The notes under the pieces were generated by a model. The model searched no databases. It was not told the DNA's origin and saw only the letters and a list, made by a program, of their open reading frames with translations. The position numbers and the translations under genes were made by a program. A stretch of 64,000 nt of DNA from contig NZ_CP107985.1 in NCBI RefSeq assembly GCF_036108815.1, positions 1,798,001 to 1,862,000 of the forward strand. The letters are read 5' to 3'. This DNA is from Streptomyces sp. NBC_00353 (GTDB taxonomy: Bacteria > Actinomycetota > Actinomycetes > Streptomycetales > Streptomycetaceae). Below are positions 16,199 to 24,840 of the stretch, piece by piece (the first letter of the stretch is position 1; the number at the start of each line of letters is the position of its first letter).

Positions 16199-17863
16199 CT
16201 ACCGGCCTGAGCCGTCCTGGTGCCCGGAAGCCATCTCCGGCGCCGCCGTCTGCAGCAGCCGCCCGTCGGCGAGCCGCAGCCAGCGGTCCACCTTGATCTC
16301 CGTGAGGAACCGCTCGTCATGGCTGACCACCACGAAGGCGCCCTGGAAGGCGTTGAGCGCGCTCTCCAGTTGCCCGACGCTGACGAGGTCGAGGTTGTTG
16401 GTCGGCTCGTCCAACAGCAGGAGCTGCGGGGCCGGTTCGGCGTACAGGACACAGGCCAGGGTGGCCCGCAGCCGCTCGCCGCCGGACAGCACCCCGACCG
16501 GGAGGTGCACACGAGTGCCCCGGAACAGGAAGCGGGCGAGCAGATTCATCCGGTCCGCCTCCGGCATGGCCGGCGCGAACGAAGCCAGGTTCTCGGCCAC
16601 CGTGCGGTCCAGAGCCAGCAGGTCCAGGCGCTGCGACAGGTAGGCCACACGGCCGTCGGCGCGCTTGGTTGAGCCGCTGTCCGGTTCCAGATCGCCTTTG
16701 ATCATGCGCAGCAGGGTGGACTTGCCGGCCCCGTTGGGACCGGTCAGTGCGATTCGCTCGGGACCCCGGATCGTCAGGTCCGTGCCCGCGTCGGCGAACA
16801 GTGCCTTCTCGCCGTAGTGGAACTGCAACTGCTCGCCCAGGAAGACGGTACGCCCGGCCGGAAGGTTGGTGTCCGGAAGCTCCAGGGTGATCTTCTGCTC
16901 GTCCCGCAGCGCGCGGCCGGCGTCGTCGAGCCGGTCCTTGGCATCGCTGACCCGCGACGAATGGGTCTGATGTGACTTGCCCGCCGCCTCCTGGGCGCCG
17001 CGCTTCATGTTCCCGGCGAAGATCTTCGGCAGACCGGCGTTCTTGAGGTTGCGGGCCGCGTTGCCGGCCCGGCGCTCGGCCCGCTCGCGGGCCTGCTGCA
17101 GTTCCCGCTTCTCCCGCTTGAGGTCCTGCTCGGCGCTGCGGATGTTCTTCTCGGCGACCTCCCGGGCGGCGCTCACGGCTGCCTCGTACTCGGTGAAGTT
17201 GCCCCCGTAGAAACGCACTTGGCCTCGGTCGAGTTCCGCGATGCGGTCCATGCGGTCGAGCAGCGCGCGGTCGTGACTGACCAGCAGCAGGCAGCCGCGC
17301 CACTCTTCCAGCGCGTCATACAGCTTGCGCCGTGCGTCGATGTCAAGGTTGTTGGTCGGTTCGTCGAGGAGCAGGACGTCGGGCCGCTTCAGCAACTGCG
17401 CCGCGAGGCCCAGCGAGATGACCTGGCCACCGCTGAGGCTATGCAGGTGCCGGGTGAGCTCGATCTGACCCAGCCCGAGCCGATCCAGCTGAGCATGGGT
17501 GCGCTCCTCGATGTCCCAGTCGTCACCGATGGTGGTGAAGTGTTCTTCGCTCGTGTCCCCGGACTCGATAGCGTCCAGGGCCTTGATCTTCTGAGCGACG
17601 CCCAGGACCTCTGACACGGTCAGATCGCCGACCAGCGGCAGGCTCTGGGGGAGGTAGCCGAGCACCCCTTCGGTGGACACGCTTCCCCGGCTGGGCTTGT
17701 ACTCGCCGGCGATCAGCTTGAGCAGGGTGCTCTTCCCGGCGCCGTTCGGTGCGACCAGGCCGGTGCGACCGCCGCCGACAGTGAACGAAAGATCTTGGAA
17801 GACCTGCTGGTCATCGGGCCAGGAAAAGGAAAGGTTCGAGCAGACGACAAAGGCGTCGGGCAT
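16199..17863 (-). CDS. ABC-F family ATPase (ribosome-associated), first of tandem pair
   Basis: The 554-residue soluble protein has two ABC domains: Walker A APNGAGKST (about residues 39-47), signature LSGGQVISLGLAAQ and Walker B VLLLDEPTNNLD; then GPNGAGKST, LSGGERLRATLA and LLLLDEPTNNLDL. The long linker (about 225-330) is strongly charged and helical (KREKRELQQARERAERR). It belongs to a different ABC-F subgroup from the downstream gene. Two short upstream ORFs precede it, as in drug-inducible ABC-F resistance genes. A GAGG lies 9 nt before ATG 17863. Confidence 0.88.
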   Translation of the reverse strand: MPDAFVVCSNLSFSWPDDQQVFQDLSFTVGGGRTGLVAPNGAGKSTLLKLIAGEYKPSRGSVSTEGVLGYLPQSLPLVGDLTVSEVLGVAQKIKALDAIESGDTSEEHFTTIGDDWDIEERTHAQLDRLGLGQIELTRHLHSLSGGQVISLGLAAQLLKRPDVLLLDEPTNNLDIDARRKLYDALEEWRGCLLLVSHDRALLDRMDRIAELDRGQVRFYGGNFTEYEAAVSAAREVAEKNIRSAEQDLKREKRELQQARERAERRAGNAARNLKNAGLPKIFAGNMKRGAQEAAGKSHQTHSSRVSDAKDRLDDAGRALRDEQKITLELPDTNLPAGRTVFLGEQLQFHYGEKALFADAGTDLTIRGPERIALTGPNGAGKSTLLRMIKGDLEPDSGSTKRADGRVAYLSQRLDLLALDRTVAENLASFAPAMPEADRMNLLARFLFRGTRVHLPVGVLSGGERLRATLACVLYAEPAPQLLLLDEPTNNLDLVSVGQLESALNAFQGAFVVVSHDERFLTEIKVDRWLRLADGRLLQTAAPEMASGHQDGSGR

Positions 17864-17899
17864 GTGAAGACCTCGTGTGACAGGGGAACGCCCATGGCG

Positions 17900-17968
17900 T
17901 CACCCACAAGAGAAGGTGGTTATGAAACGACGAAATAGCCACGGCGGCGCCTCGGCGCTCCTGTCCAT
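17900..17968 (-). CDS. Second upstream ORF in ABC-F leader, 22 codons
   Basis: ATG 17968 opens a frame for a peptide ending WLFRRFITTFSCG; its stop lies 36 bp before the ABC-F start. A GGAAG is 9 nt upstream of the start. It may take part in ribosome-stalling control, or may be chance. Confidence 0.4.
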   Translation of the reverse strand: MDRSAEAPPWLFRRFITTFSCG

Positions 17969-17986
17969 GGCTGAACACTTCCGGTA

Positions 17987-18016
17987 TCACCCGGAGATGT
18001 CGTCGTCACCCACCAT
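17987..18016 (-). CDS. First upstream ORF in ABC-F leader, 9 codons
   Basis: ATG 18016 encodes MVGDDDISG then TGA, preceded by a good GGGAGA ribosome site (5 nt spacing). It sits about 120 nt before the ABC-F start in an otherwise gene-free 400-bp leader (17864-18271). Confidence 0.45.
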   Translation of the reverse strand: MVGDDDISG

Positions 18017-18271
18017 GTGTCTCTCCCTGTCTGCTACCGCTTCTGGTCAATCGACCATAGCAGCAGGCACCGGCCCCACGCCCTCCGGATTTCCGGTCGT
18101 GGTAACCGTTGCCGCGCGGAGGGTGCCCGGGGTGTGTGCTCGCTGACGCGAGACTGCACCAGCGGTCCCGGACGGGTACTCCTCGACCGTCCGGCGCATG
18201 GCATCGACCACGTTACCCCAGCCCCGGTCGACGCCCAGCGGACCCCGGCGTCGGTCGCCAAGCCCGCCCAG

Positions 18272-18692
18272 CTAGAAGGGTGGCCAGGCTTCCAGGGCGG
18301 CGTCGGCCATGCTCTGGAGTTCGTCGCGACCGATACCGCTTGCGGCCTGCACGGCGATGCCGAAGGCCAGGGTGCTGACGTACCGGCCCAGTAGTCCCGC
18401 GTCGGTCGTGGGGGGCAGGTCGCCCTCGTCGACGGCTTGCTGGAACCGCTCACGGAGGCGGTTGCAGCCGTCGTTGCGCCAGGTGGCGAGGAGGTCGCGG
18501 ACGCTGCTGCTGGAGGCGCCGGTGACCAGAGCGCCCTGGACGCCCAGGCACCCGTGGGGTTGGGCCGGCCGCGTGGTGGTGCGCACGGTGCCGGTCAGGA
18601 CGGTGGTCGCGACGCCGAGTGCGGTCGGCTCTTCCAGCGCCCGGGTCAGGTAGGCGCTCGGGCCTTCGTCGTAGCGCTCCAGGGCCTTGCGG
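18272..18692 (-). pseudogene. TetR/AcrR regulator fragment lacking the DNA-binding domain
   Basis: The minus-strand frame reads KALERYDEGPSAYLTRALEE, then HGCLGVQGALVTG, LRERFQQAVDEGDLPP and GRYVSTLAFGIAVQAASGIG up to TAG at 18272. This is the ligand-binding domain of a TetR/AcrR regulator of the type containing an H-x-GCL motif. The helix-turn-helix half should lie upstream, but the frame instead runs into the 3' end of another gene with arginine-rich nonsense. A GTG at 18586 could start a 104-residue product; a functional repressor is unlikely. Confidence 0.65.
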
Positions 18693-18752
18693 CTTCTCCG
18701 ACGGTGCCGGCGCCGGGGCGGACGCCGACTGCGTCGCTATGGCCGTGCCGGG

Positions 18753-19820
18753 TCAGCGGCGCCGCCCGCGCCTGCGCGGGGACGGCGGCGGGATGTCCAC
18801 CGGCTGGGTGGTCAGGTACCAGGAGCCGCAGCCCCCCTTGTCCTGGACGATCAGGAAGCCGGGGCGGGGCAGACGCAGCGTACGGCGCCCGTCGCCCTGG
18901 CCGAACACGTCATCGCTCCAGTCGTCACCGGGGGTGCTCTTGGGCCATGCGGGTGGGGGGCAATCACAGTGAAAACTGGACCGCAGGCACTGGCACACGT
19001 AACCGACCTCCCACAAGTCGTCGGTCTGGAACTGGACGGTGAGCACCGCCGGACCGCCGTTGTAGTGGAGCACCTCGTCACCGTGGCCGCGGTGTTCGGG
19101 AGCGAGCGCGGTCGCGGCCGACAGCGGGGCGACGCGGATCGACCAACGGTAGTCGGCGTCGCCGTATTTGGTGGTGACGCGCAGGTGGGTGGCGTCGTCG
19201 GACAGGTAGCGACGGCCGTGGTAGTCGTCGATGGCCATGATCAGATGGTCGCCGGTGTCGGTCCGATGCTCGGTGCGCGTCATGGTCTGGAGGTAGAAGC
19301 TTCCCTCGCCGGTGACATCGGCCTCCACCAGGGCAGGACGGCCGGGCTCGGGGCGGTCGATGAGCACCTCGGTCTTGCCGTTGCCGTAACCGGTGGACAC
19401 ATAGCGCTCTCCGGTGCCGGTGAGCGGTCGCGGGCGGCCGGGGTCGGCGGCCGGCGGGAGGGCGTCGATCGGGACCGGCCTGCCATGCCGCCGGGCGTCG
19501 AGACGGATCACGGCGGCACGGCCGTCGCGCAAGGCGGTCAGCGCGTCGGGTTCCGTACGCGCCGCACTGGCCCGGTCGTACGCCGCCAACGCCGCTCGGT
19601 ACTCCTCCAGAACGGCCGGGGTGGCGTCCGGGCCGTTGGCATCGAACTCCAAGGCGGACATCTCCTCCCCGAAGACGGTGACCGACTCCTGTACCGCTGC
19701 GGGCAGTTCCACTGCTACCGCTGCGGGCAGTTCCACTGCGGCGGCTCGGCGCCGGCGCAACATCGGGTAGAGCCCGCCCACCCCCAGGCCGAGCAGGAAA
19801 CTCGCCACATATCCGATCAC
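18753..19820 (-). CDS. Unrecognised single-pass membrane protein
   Basis: The 355-residue product (GTG 19820, with GAGGA 8 nt upstream) starts with a membrane segment, IGYVASFLLGLGVGGLY, then a basic LRRRR stop-transfer, so most of the protein would be cytoplasmic. Residues about 30-42 hold an 8-residue duplication (AVELPAAV) produced by a 24-bp tandem repeat. The body includes TGERYVSTGYGNGKTEVLID and HYNGGPAVLTVQFQTDDL; the end contains cysteines CQCLRSSFHCDC. No family is recognised. It is divergent from a cell-wall-type protein and both may act together. Confidence 0.7.
   Translation of the reverse strand: MIGYVASFLLGLGVGGLYPMLRRRRAAAVELPAAVAVELPAAVQESVTVFGEEMSALEFDANGPDATPAVLEEYRAALAAYDRASAARTEPDALTALRDGRAAVIRLDARRHGRPVPIDALPPAADPGRPRPLTGTGERYVSTGYGNGKTEVLIDRPEPGRPALVEADVTGEGSFYLQTMTRTEHRTDTGDHLIMAIDDYHGRRYLSDDATHLRVTTKYGDADYRWSIRVAPLSAATALAPEHRGHGDEVLHYNGGPAVLTVQFQTDDLWEVGYVCQCLRSSFHCDCPPPAWPKSTPGDDWSDDVFGQGDGRRTLRLPRPGFLIVQDKGGCGSWYLTTQPVDIPPPSPRRRGRRR
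19692..19739. repeat. 24-bp perfect tandem duplication inside a coding region
   Basis: The unit TACCGCTGCGGGCAGTTCC-ACTGC occurs twice in a row (19692-19715 and 19716-19739). Being a multiple of three, it adds eight residues without breaking the frame. Confidence 0.9.
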
Positions 19821-19912
19821 GCCCGGTATCCTCGCACAGGCGTCCACCGCTCAACTGCCCTTCCAACCGGTACCGATGCACGGACGTGATGTCCTCCTGG
19901 CAGGGTGATCCG

Positions 19913-21439
19913 GTGGACATGCCTGAGGGAACCAAGTGCCGTCGCGCGGTGGGACGACAGGGATCCGCCGCCCCAATTGCGCTGTTCCGTACGGCCGTCG
20001 GGCCGATCCTTCTCCTGGCCGCGTTGCCGGCGGGCCTCGTCGGCTGCGCGCCGTCTTCCGGGCCCGAGCTTGTCGCGCCATCGGTCCTCTACGTCCCGCA
20101 CGACCCCCACAGCACCGCCGAGACCCCCGAGCTGCACGTCGAGGCGGCCGATGCCACGGTCACCTTCGACGCCGGCGACCTGAGGGGCATCGCGGTCGTC
20201 AAACAGACGATGGACACCTGTCCCATCCATCTGCCGGTCTTCCACTGCGAGGGGCAGAACGGGACCCCCGCCGGAGGAGGGTCCTTCCGCGTGAGTCCCG
20301 CGAAGGGCACCAAGGCGGGTGACTCGGCGGTGCTGCGCTATCGGGTGACCGCGCCCGGCCGGCCCACCGTCACGGGAAGCACCCGCATCATGATCGGCAT
20401 GCCGAAGCTGGAGGTCGACGCGCATCCCGATCGCCTCGACGTCGACCCGGGCGGCAGCCTCGCCGTCGCGCTGACCATCCGCAACACCGGCGACGTGCCC
20501 GCCCGCGGAGTCTCGCTCTTCATGGACACGCGAGACGGCCTCGCGTCGACCGCCACGCACAGCAACTGCCGTTACAAGGGCGGCACATCGACGTGGTGCC
20601 GTCTGCCGGCCGCCGATGTCGTCATCCCCCCGGGCGCATCCTACCGCCTCGGCACGCGAGAAGTCCTCAGGGCCGACCGTGACGCCACGCACCCGACCGT
20701 CGTGTTCCAGGCCGCCGCCCTCGGGACCGACTACGTACCCCCGGACCCGCTGGCGTCGCAGTACAAACCCGGCGAAGGATCCGTGCTCCGCCTGGTGCCC
20801 GTCGACGCCCGGGGTGCGGGTGCGGGTGCGGGTACGGCTCACGAAAGCTCGTCGGAACTGAAGGTGTCGGTGCGCAACGAGGCCGATCTGGTCGCCGTCG
20901 CCGACACCGCCAAGGGCCCGATCGGCAGCCGCGCCACCGTGCACGTCGGCGTGCGCAACGACGGCCCCGGTGCGCTGCCCGCCACGGTGCGGGTCGAGTT
21001 CACGGTGCCGCCGGGCACCACGGTCGTGTCCTCCCCCTACGATCCCGAAGCCGATGAGGAACTGGTCGACCAGGACTGCCTCGCCCTCGCCCCGGACGGC
21101 ACGCCATGGACCATCCCGTCCGCGAGACAGCCGAGCGCACGTCGGTACGTGTGTACGGCGCGGGCCGGAGCGGTGGGAACCACGACAACTTTCCCCTTCA
21201 CCCTCCGCATCGACAAGAACGTCGCCCACCACGCTGGGCGAGTCACCGTCTCCGACGGCGACGCCGGGCGTACCAGCCATGACACCACGGCCGCCAACGA
21301 CACCGCCAAGGTGGCCGTGCAAGTCTGGCCGGGCCCCTCCTGGGCCACTCCCGGCCACTACCTGGCAGCGGCGATAACCCTCGCCGTACTCGCCTTCGCC
21401 GCAGCCCTGGCCGCGTGGCGCCGGAAGCGGTCCCACTGA
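19913..21439 (+). CDS. Unrecognised surface protein with C-terminal membrane anchor
   Basis: The product of about 508 residues has a basic start, a hydrophobic export segment ending in LAALPAGLVGC (a possible lipobox), two or three beta-sandwich-like repeats (for example VALTIRNTGDVPARGVSLFM and VHVGVRNDGPGALPATVRVE, resembling CARDB/DUF11 modules), and a C-terminal membrane helix YLAAAITLAVLAFAAALAAW followed by RRKRSH. This is the layout of a protein displayed on the cell surface. GTG 19913 follows an AGGGTG; ATG 19919 is an alternative. Function unknown; it is divergent from another unrecognised membrane protein. Confidence 0.75.
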   Translation: MDMPEGTKCRRAVGRQGSAAPIALFRTAVGPILLLAALPAGLVGCAPSSGPELVAPSVLYVPHDPHSTAETPELHVEAADATVTFDAGDLRGIAVVKQTMDTCPIHLPVFHCEGQNGTPAGGGSFRVSPAKGTKAGDSAVLRYRVTAPGRPTVTGSTRIMIGMPKLEVDAHPDRLDVDPGGSLAVALTIRNTGDVPARGVSLFMDTRDGLASTATHSNCRYKGGTSTWCRLPAADVVIPPGASYRLGTREVLRADRDATHPTVVFQAAALGTDYVPPDPLASQYKPGEGSVLRLVPVDARGAGAGAGTAHESSSELKVSVRNEADLVAVADTAKGPIGSRATVHVGVRNDGPGALPATVRVEFTVPPGTTVVSSPYDPEADEELVDQDCLALAPDGTPWTIPSARQPSARRYVCTARAGAVGTTTTFPFTLRIDKNVAHHAGRVTVSDGDAGRTSHDTTAANDTAKVAVQVWPGPSWATPGHYLAAAITLAVLAFAAALAAWRRKRSH

Positions 21440-22026
21440 CACGACAGCCGCAGTTGGCGATCTGTGGCGCGTCGTTGCTGGTCTGCGGGGTGGGGGTGCG
21501 GCGGGTACGTACGTGCGCACGGCCGCCTCGGCCGTGGGCCGATTCGCAGGTGCACGGGCCTAGTTGGTGGGCAGACAGCAAAGTCCTGCTGCCGAACCAG
21601 GGCTTGCAGATCAATGACATGCGGTTTCCGGTTCTACGCCTGCGGCACCGCGTGTTGTCAGGAGACGCACCCTTGGTCAGGAGCCGTCCGCGTCCCCGGC
21701 CGGGGCGTGTTGCGTTCGGGTCCGCCACCGGGAGGCGCGAGTCATGTGAGCTGCGCGGACCACGCTTCGCCGGTCGCCGGTCAAGCCGGACACGAGATCG
21801 TTCACGGAATGTGTGCCAGAGCCCGAGAACGGGAGGCAGCCCCGGAATCGCAGGCCCGTGGAGCGAACACCCGGCCGCTTCGGCGCCACCGCCGCGGGTC
21901 GGACTTTGCCGAATCGGCAAACGGACTCGCTTCTTTGACAGTGCCTTGCGCATGATCGGTGCAGAACCGAGGGGACGGCAGATGGGGCCGGCCCTGGCAC
22001 ACAGCAACCGGTCCTGGAGGCGGCGT
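21440..22026. other. Intergenic, no recognised gene
   Basis: 587 bp before the epoxide-hydrolase-like gene. Long frames exist on both strands, as expected at this GC content, but none shows family patterns or a ribosome site. Confidence 0.5.
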
Positions 22027-23007
22027 ATGGCACAGCACAGTTCGGAGATCACGCACCGGACGGTTTCTTCGCCGGGAGGTCGGATTCACCTCGTCGAACA
22101 GGGGACCGGGCCGCTGGTGCTGCTCATCCACGGCTTCCCGGAGTCCTGGTACTCCTGGCGCCACCAGTTGCCGGTCCTGGCGGCGGCGGGATACCGGGTG
22201 GTCGCCATCGACGTACGCGGCTACGGCCGCTCCTCCAAGCCGGCTGCGACACATGCGTACCGGATGCTCGATCTCGTGGAGGACAACGCCGCGGTGGTGC
22301 GCGCCCTGGGCGAGGAGTCGGCAGTGGTCGTCGGCCACGACTGGGGCGCCACCATCGCCGCGCACTCCGCCCTGCTCAGGCCGGAGGTCTTCCGCGCGGT
22401 GGGATTGCTGAGCGTTCCCTACACCCCGCGTGGTGGACCCCGCCCGACCAGCATCTTCGCCCAGATGGGCGGGGACGAGGAGTTCTACGTCTCGTACTTG
22501 CAGGAGCCCGGCCGGGCCGAAGCCGAGATCGAACCCGATGTACGCGGCTGGCTCGCCGGCTTCTACGCGGCACTGTCCGCCGACACCATGCCCGCGGCCG
22601 GCGCTCCGGACCCGCACTTCGTCAGCAGGGGTGGAACATTGCGCGACCGGTTTCCCGGCGGTCGGCTGCCCGGCTGGCTCGGTGAGCGGGATCTCGACTT
22701 CTATGCCGCTGAGTTCGAACGCACCGGTCTGACCGGCGCGCTCAACCGGTACCGGAACATGGACCGCGACTGGGAGGATCTCACGGCCTTCGACGGCGCC
22801 CCCATCACCCAGCCCTCGGTGTTCATCGGCGGCGCTCTGGACGCCTCCACGACCTGGCTGGCCGACGCGATCCACGCCTACCCGGTCACGCTTCCGGGTC
22901 TGGTCTCCTCCCACATCCTCGACGGCTGCGGCCACTGGATCCAGCAAGAACGCCCCGCCGAGGTCAACCAGATCCTCACCGACTGGCTGGCCACGCTGCC
23001 TTGCTGA
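22027..23007 (+). CDS. Alpha/beta hydrolase, epoxide hydrolase-like
   Basis: The 326-residue protein has the epoxide hydrolase layout: oxyanion motif HGFPESWYSWRHQLP (residues 35-49), DVRGYGRSSKP, nucleophile elbow VVGHDWGATIA with aspartate D105 and the catalytic histidine in CGHWIQQERPAEVN. A cap-domain tyrosine is likely in the RYRNMDRDWE segment. An Asp rather than Ser nucleophile fits epoxide hydrolases and haloalkane dehalogenases; the HGFPES motif favours epoxide hydrolase. ATG 22027 is preceded by GGAGG (6 nt). Substrate unknown. Confidence 0.9.
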   Translation: MAQHSSEITHRTVSSPGGRIHLVEQGTGPLVLLIHGFPESWYSWRHQLPVLAAAGYRVVAIDVRGYGRSSKPAATHAYRMLDLVEDNAAVVRALGEESAVVVGHDWGATIAAHSALLRPEVFRAVGLLSVPYTPRGGPRPTSIFAQMGGDEEFYVSYLQEPGRAEAEIEPDVRGWLAGFYAALSADTMPAAGAPDPHFVSRGGTLRDRFPGGRLPGWLGERDLDFYAAEFERTGLTGALNRYRNMDRDWEDLTAFDGAPITQPSVFIGGALDASTTWLADAIHAYPVTLPGLVSSHILDGCGHWIQQERPAEVNQILTDWLATLPC

Positions 23008-23395
23008 AGCACTCGCGCAGGACCGTCCGATGCGGTCGAAGCACCTGAACATCGTCGTCCCCGGTCAAGGCTCCGCTGCCGCCCAAACCGTTGTCGAAGT
23101 GCCGCTCGTTCTCACGAACGAAGCCACCTGGATGTTGCCGGCGTCTCCCTTGTAAGAACTTCCTGTCCTTCGGTGTCAGCCGCGGCGGCGCCGGTTGTGG
23201 TACCAGGCGAGTGGGGGGCGGTGGTGGCCGACATGCCTCCGCAACCGGGCGCAGCGGTGGTGCCGGAGCCACCGGCGGGCGCATTGCACGCGGCGCGCCT
23301 GGCGGATGAGGATCTCCCCTGCTGCTCCTGTCGAACGGTGGGCGCCCAAGGCGGCACCTATTGCATACAGTATTCAAACTGGCTAACGTCTACTC
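23008..23395. other. Intergenic with candidate promoter for the Rrf2 stub
   Basis: 388 bp. No intact gene. The last part holds an AT-rich element TTGCATACAGTATTCAAACT (23361-23380) containing the small palindrome ATACAGTAT, directly before the Rrf2 stub; it is probably the surviving promoter/operator of the lost regulator. Confidence 0.4.
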
Positions 23396-23494
23396 ATGCG
23401 ACTGACGAAGTCCACAGACCTGACGCTCCTCATGATCATGCGCTCGGCGACAACTCGTGCGGAACTCACCACCGCACGGCGGTGCCGGGCATGA
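23396..23494 (+). pseudogene. N-terminal stub of an Rrf2/NsrR-family regulator
   Basis: ATG 23396 encodes MRLTKSTDLTLLMIMRSATT, which matches the first helix of NsrR-like Rrf2 regulators, then leaves the family and stops after 32 residues. The winged helix and the [Fe-S] cysteines are gone. The stop overlaps the start of the CoA-binding protein as ATGA, so the stub now acts at most as a translated leader. Confidence 0.6.
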
Positions 23495-23910
23495 CGCTCT
23501 ATGGCGATGACGCGACAATCAGGCAGATTCTCACCGCTGCCGGAGACACCTGGGCCGTGGTGGGCCTGTCCGACAACCCCGAACGGGCCGCTTACCGCGT
23601 GGCCGAGAAGCTGCAGCGCATCGGTAAGCGAGTGGTGCCCGTGCACCCCAAGGCCGAGACGGTGCACGGCGAGCAGGGCTACGCTTCCCTTGCGGAGATC
23701 CCTTTCCCGGTGGATGTGGTGGACGTGTTCGTCAACTCCGCCCTCGCCGGAGGCGTCGCCGACCAGGCTGTGGCGATCGGCGCCAAAGCGATCTGGTTCC
23801 AGCTGGGCGTCATAGACGAGGCCGCCTACGACAGGACTCGCGAGGCCGGCCTGCTGATGGTGATGGACCGCTCCCCGGGACGGGAGATACCCCGACTGGC
23901 GCTGGGCTGA
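23491..23910 (+). CDS. CoA-binding (YccU-like) Rossmann-fold protein
   Basis: The 139-residue protein is a single CoA-binding domain: TWAVVGLSDNPERAAYRVAE (nucleotide loop), VVPVHPKAETVHGEQGYASL and VDVVDVFVNSALAGGVADQA, then AIWFQLGVIDEAAYDRTREA and a C-terminal DRSPGREIPRL. It resembles the nucleotide-binding domain of succinyl-CoA synthetase alpha but stands alone. The conserved CP motif (usually near DRCP) is changed to DRSPG here, so a reactive cysteine is missing. It is joined by ATGA overlap to the Rrf2 stub. Confidence 0.88.
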   Translation: MTLYGDDATIRQILTAAGDTWAVVGLSDNPERAAYRVAEKLQRIGKRVVPVHPKAETVHGEQGYASLAEIPFPVDVVDVFVNSALAGGVADQAVAIGAKAIWFQLGVIDEAAYDRTREAGLLMVMDRSPGREIPRLALG

Positions 23911-24009
23911 CGCTCCTCAGCCGGCCACTGCGCGATCGCACGTCACTCACATTCCAGGAACCGGGAGTCAAGGCGGCGGTGACGACGGCATTCTCGTCGT
24001 CGTGCTGAC

Positions 24010-24054
24010 GATGCGACGCATCGCGCGCTTCAGAAGCGCGCGGTGTGTCGCATT
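24010..24054. terminator. Long imperfect hairpin
   Basis: An inverted repeat pairs ATGCGACGCATCGCGCGCTT with the region ending GTCGCAT around a tight CAGA loop; the inner 9 bp (GCGCGCTTC/GAAGCGCGC) are perfect. It lies downstream of the CoA-binding gene and could terminate transcription from either side. Confidence 0.55.
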
Positions 24055-24090
24055 CTGCACTCTCTCGAAAACTTGCAGAGAACGTCCCTC

Positions 24091-24240
24091 CTACGGCACG
24101 CCGAGCAGGGCGTTGCTCTCCCCCTCGTCGACGACCTCGAGGTAGCCCGCCAGCACCTTGGAGTGCAGAGCCCGTCCGTCCTGCCCGGCAATGACGATCT
24201 GATCGTGGCCCGAGGCGATGGCTTTTCTCGTCGACGATGA
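24091..24240 (-). pseudogene. Possible C-terminal gene remnant, family unknown
   Basis: A minus-strand frame reads GHDQIVIAGQDGRALHSKV and LAGYLEVVDEGESNALLGVP then TAG (24093-24091). Codon bias is gene-like but there is no start and no recognisable family. Confidence 0.3.
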
Positions 24241-24293
24241 CCTCCTCTTCGAGGACGGCCGGGGGTGGCGGGCGACGGGGCGTCAGCAGGCGT

Positions 24294-24344
24294 ACCGAAC
24301 ACGAGGGCCAGCAGGTCGGCGACGGTCCACAGGAAGACGTTCAC
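24294..24344 (-). pseudogene. N-terminal scrap of a DoxX-family protein
   Basis: MNVFLWTVADLLALVFG resembles the first helix of DoxX-family membrane proteins; after 17 residues the similarity is lost. DoxX genes are commonly divergent from MarR regulators, which is what remains here. Confidence 0.4.
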
Positions 24345-24359
24345 GCGTCCCCAACTCCC

Positions 24360-24746
24360 TCATATGACTTTGAGTACATGGCGATGTCGGCGCTGTCCGG
24401 CTCGCCGGAGCGCACCCTGCGGATGAGCGATCTGGCGCACTACACCGGCAGCACGCTCTCGCGGCTGTCCAACGTGGTCGGCCGCTTGGAAAAGCGCGGC
24501 TGGGTCCGGCGCCGCCCGGACCCCACCGACGGCCGCTACACCCTGGCCACCCTCACCGACGCGGGCCAGGACACGGTTGCCGGTGCCGCACCCGCCCACA
24601 TCGACGAGGTGCGCCGCCTGGTCTTCGACCCGCTCACCAAGGCCCAGCAGCGCCAGCTCGGCACCATCGCACAGCGCATCCTGCACGCCATGGACGCACC
24701 CTGCCCGACGGACTGGTCATCACCGGACAGCCCGGCCGCGCACTGA
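24360..24746 (+). pseudogene. MarR-family regulator lacking its N-terminus
   Basis: From SYDFEYMAMSALSGSPERTL the frame follows a MarR protein through the winged helix (LRMSDLAHYTGSTLSRLSNV, RLEKRGWVRRRPDPTDGRYT) to the C-terminal dimer helix. The first 40 or so residues expected before this point are absent, and upstream sequence in this frame is unrelated and overlaps the DoxX scrap. A start further upstream (24237) would give a chimeric 169-residue protein; function is doubtful. Confidence 0.65.
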
Positions 24747-24840
24747 CCATGCACGGCTGACCACCGGCCTCGGTCTTGCGCACCACCACCCCTTTACCCG
24801 GCATGCCGTCGGGCGCACCCGCCACACGAGGAGCTTTGCC

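Noticed and set aside
14400..17863. Possible antibiotic biosynthesis cluster around the ABC-F genes
   Set aside because: No biosynthetic enzymes (PKS, NRPS, glycosyltransferase) lie nearby; only a broken TetR gene is adjacent.
23008..23170. Possible transposase or conserved gene fragment after the epoxide hydrolase gene
   Set aside because: One frame gives a plausible segment, but no family pattern, terminal inverted repeats or target duplication could be found.
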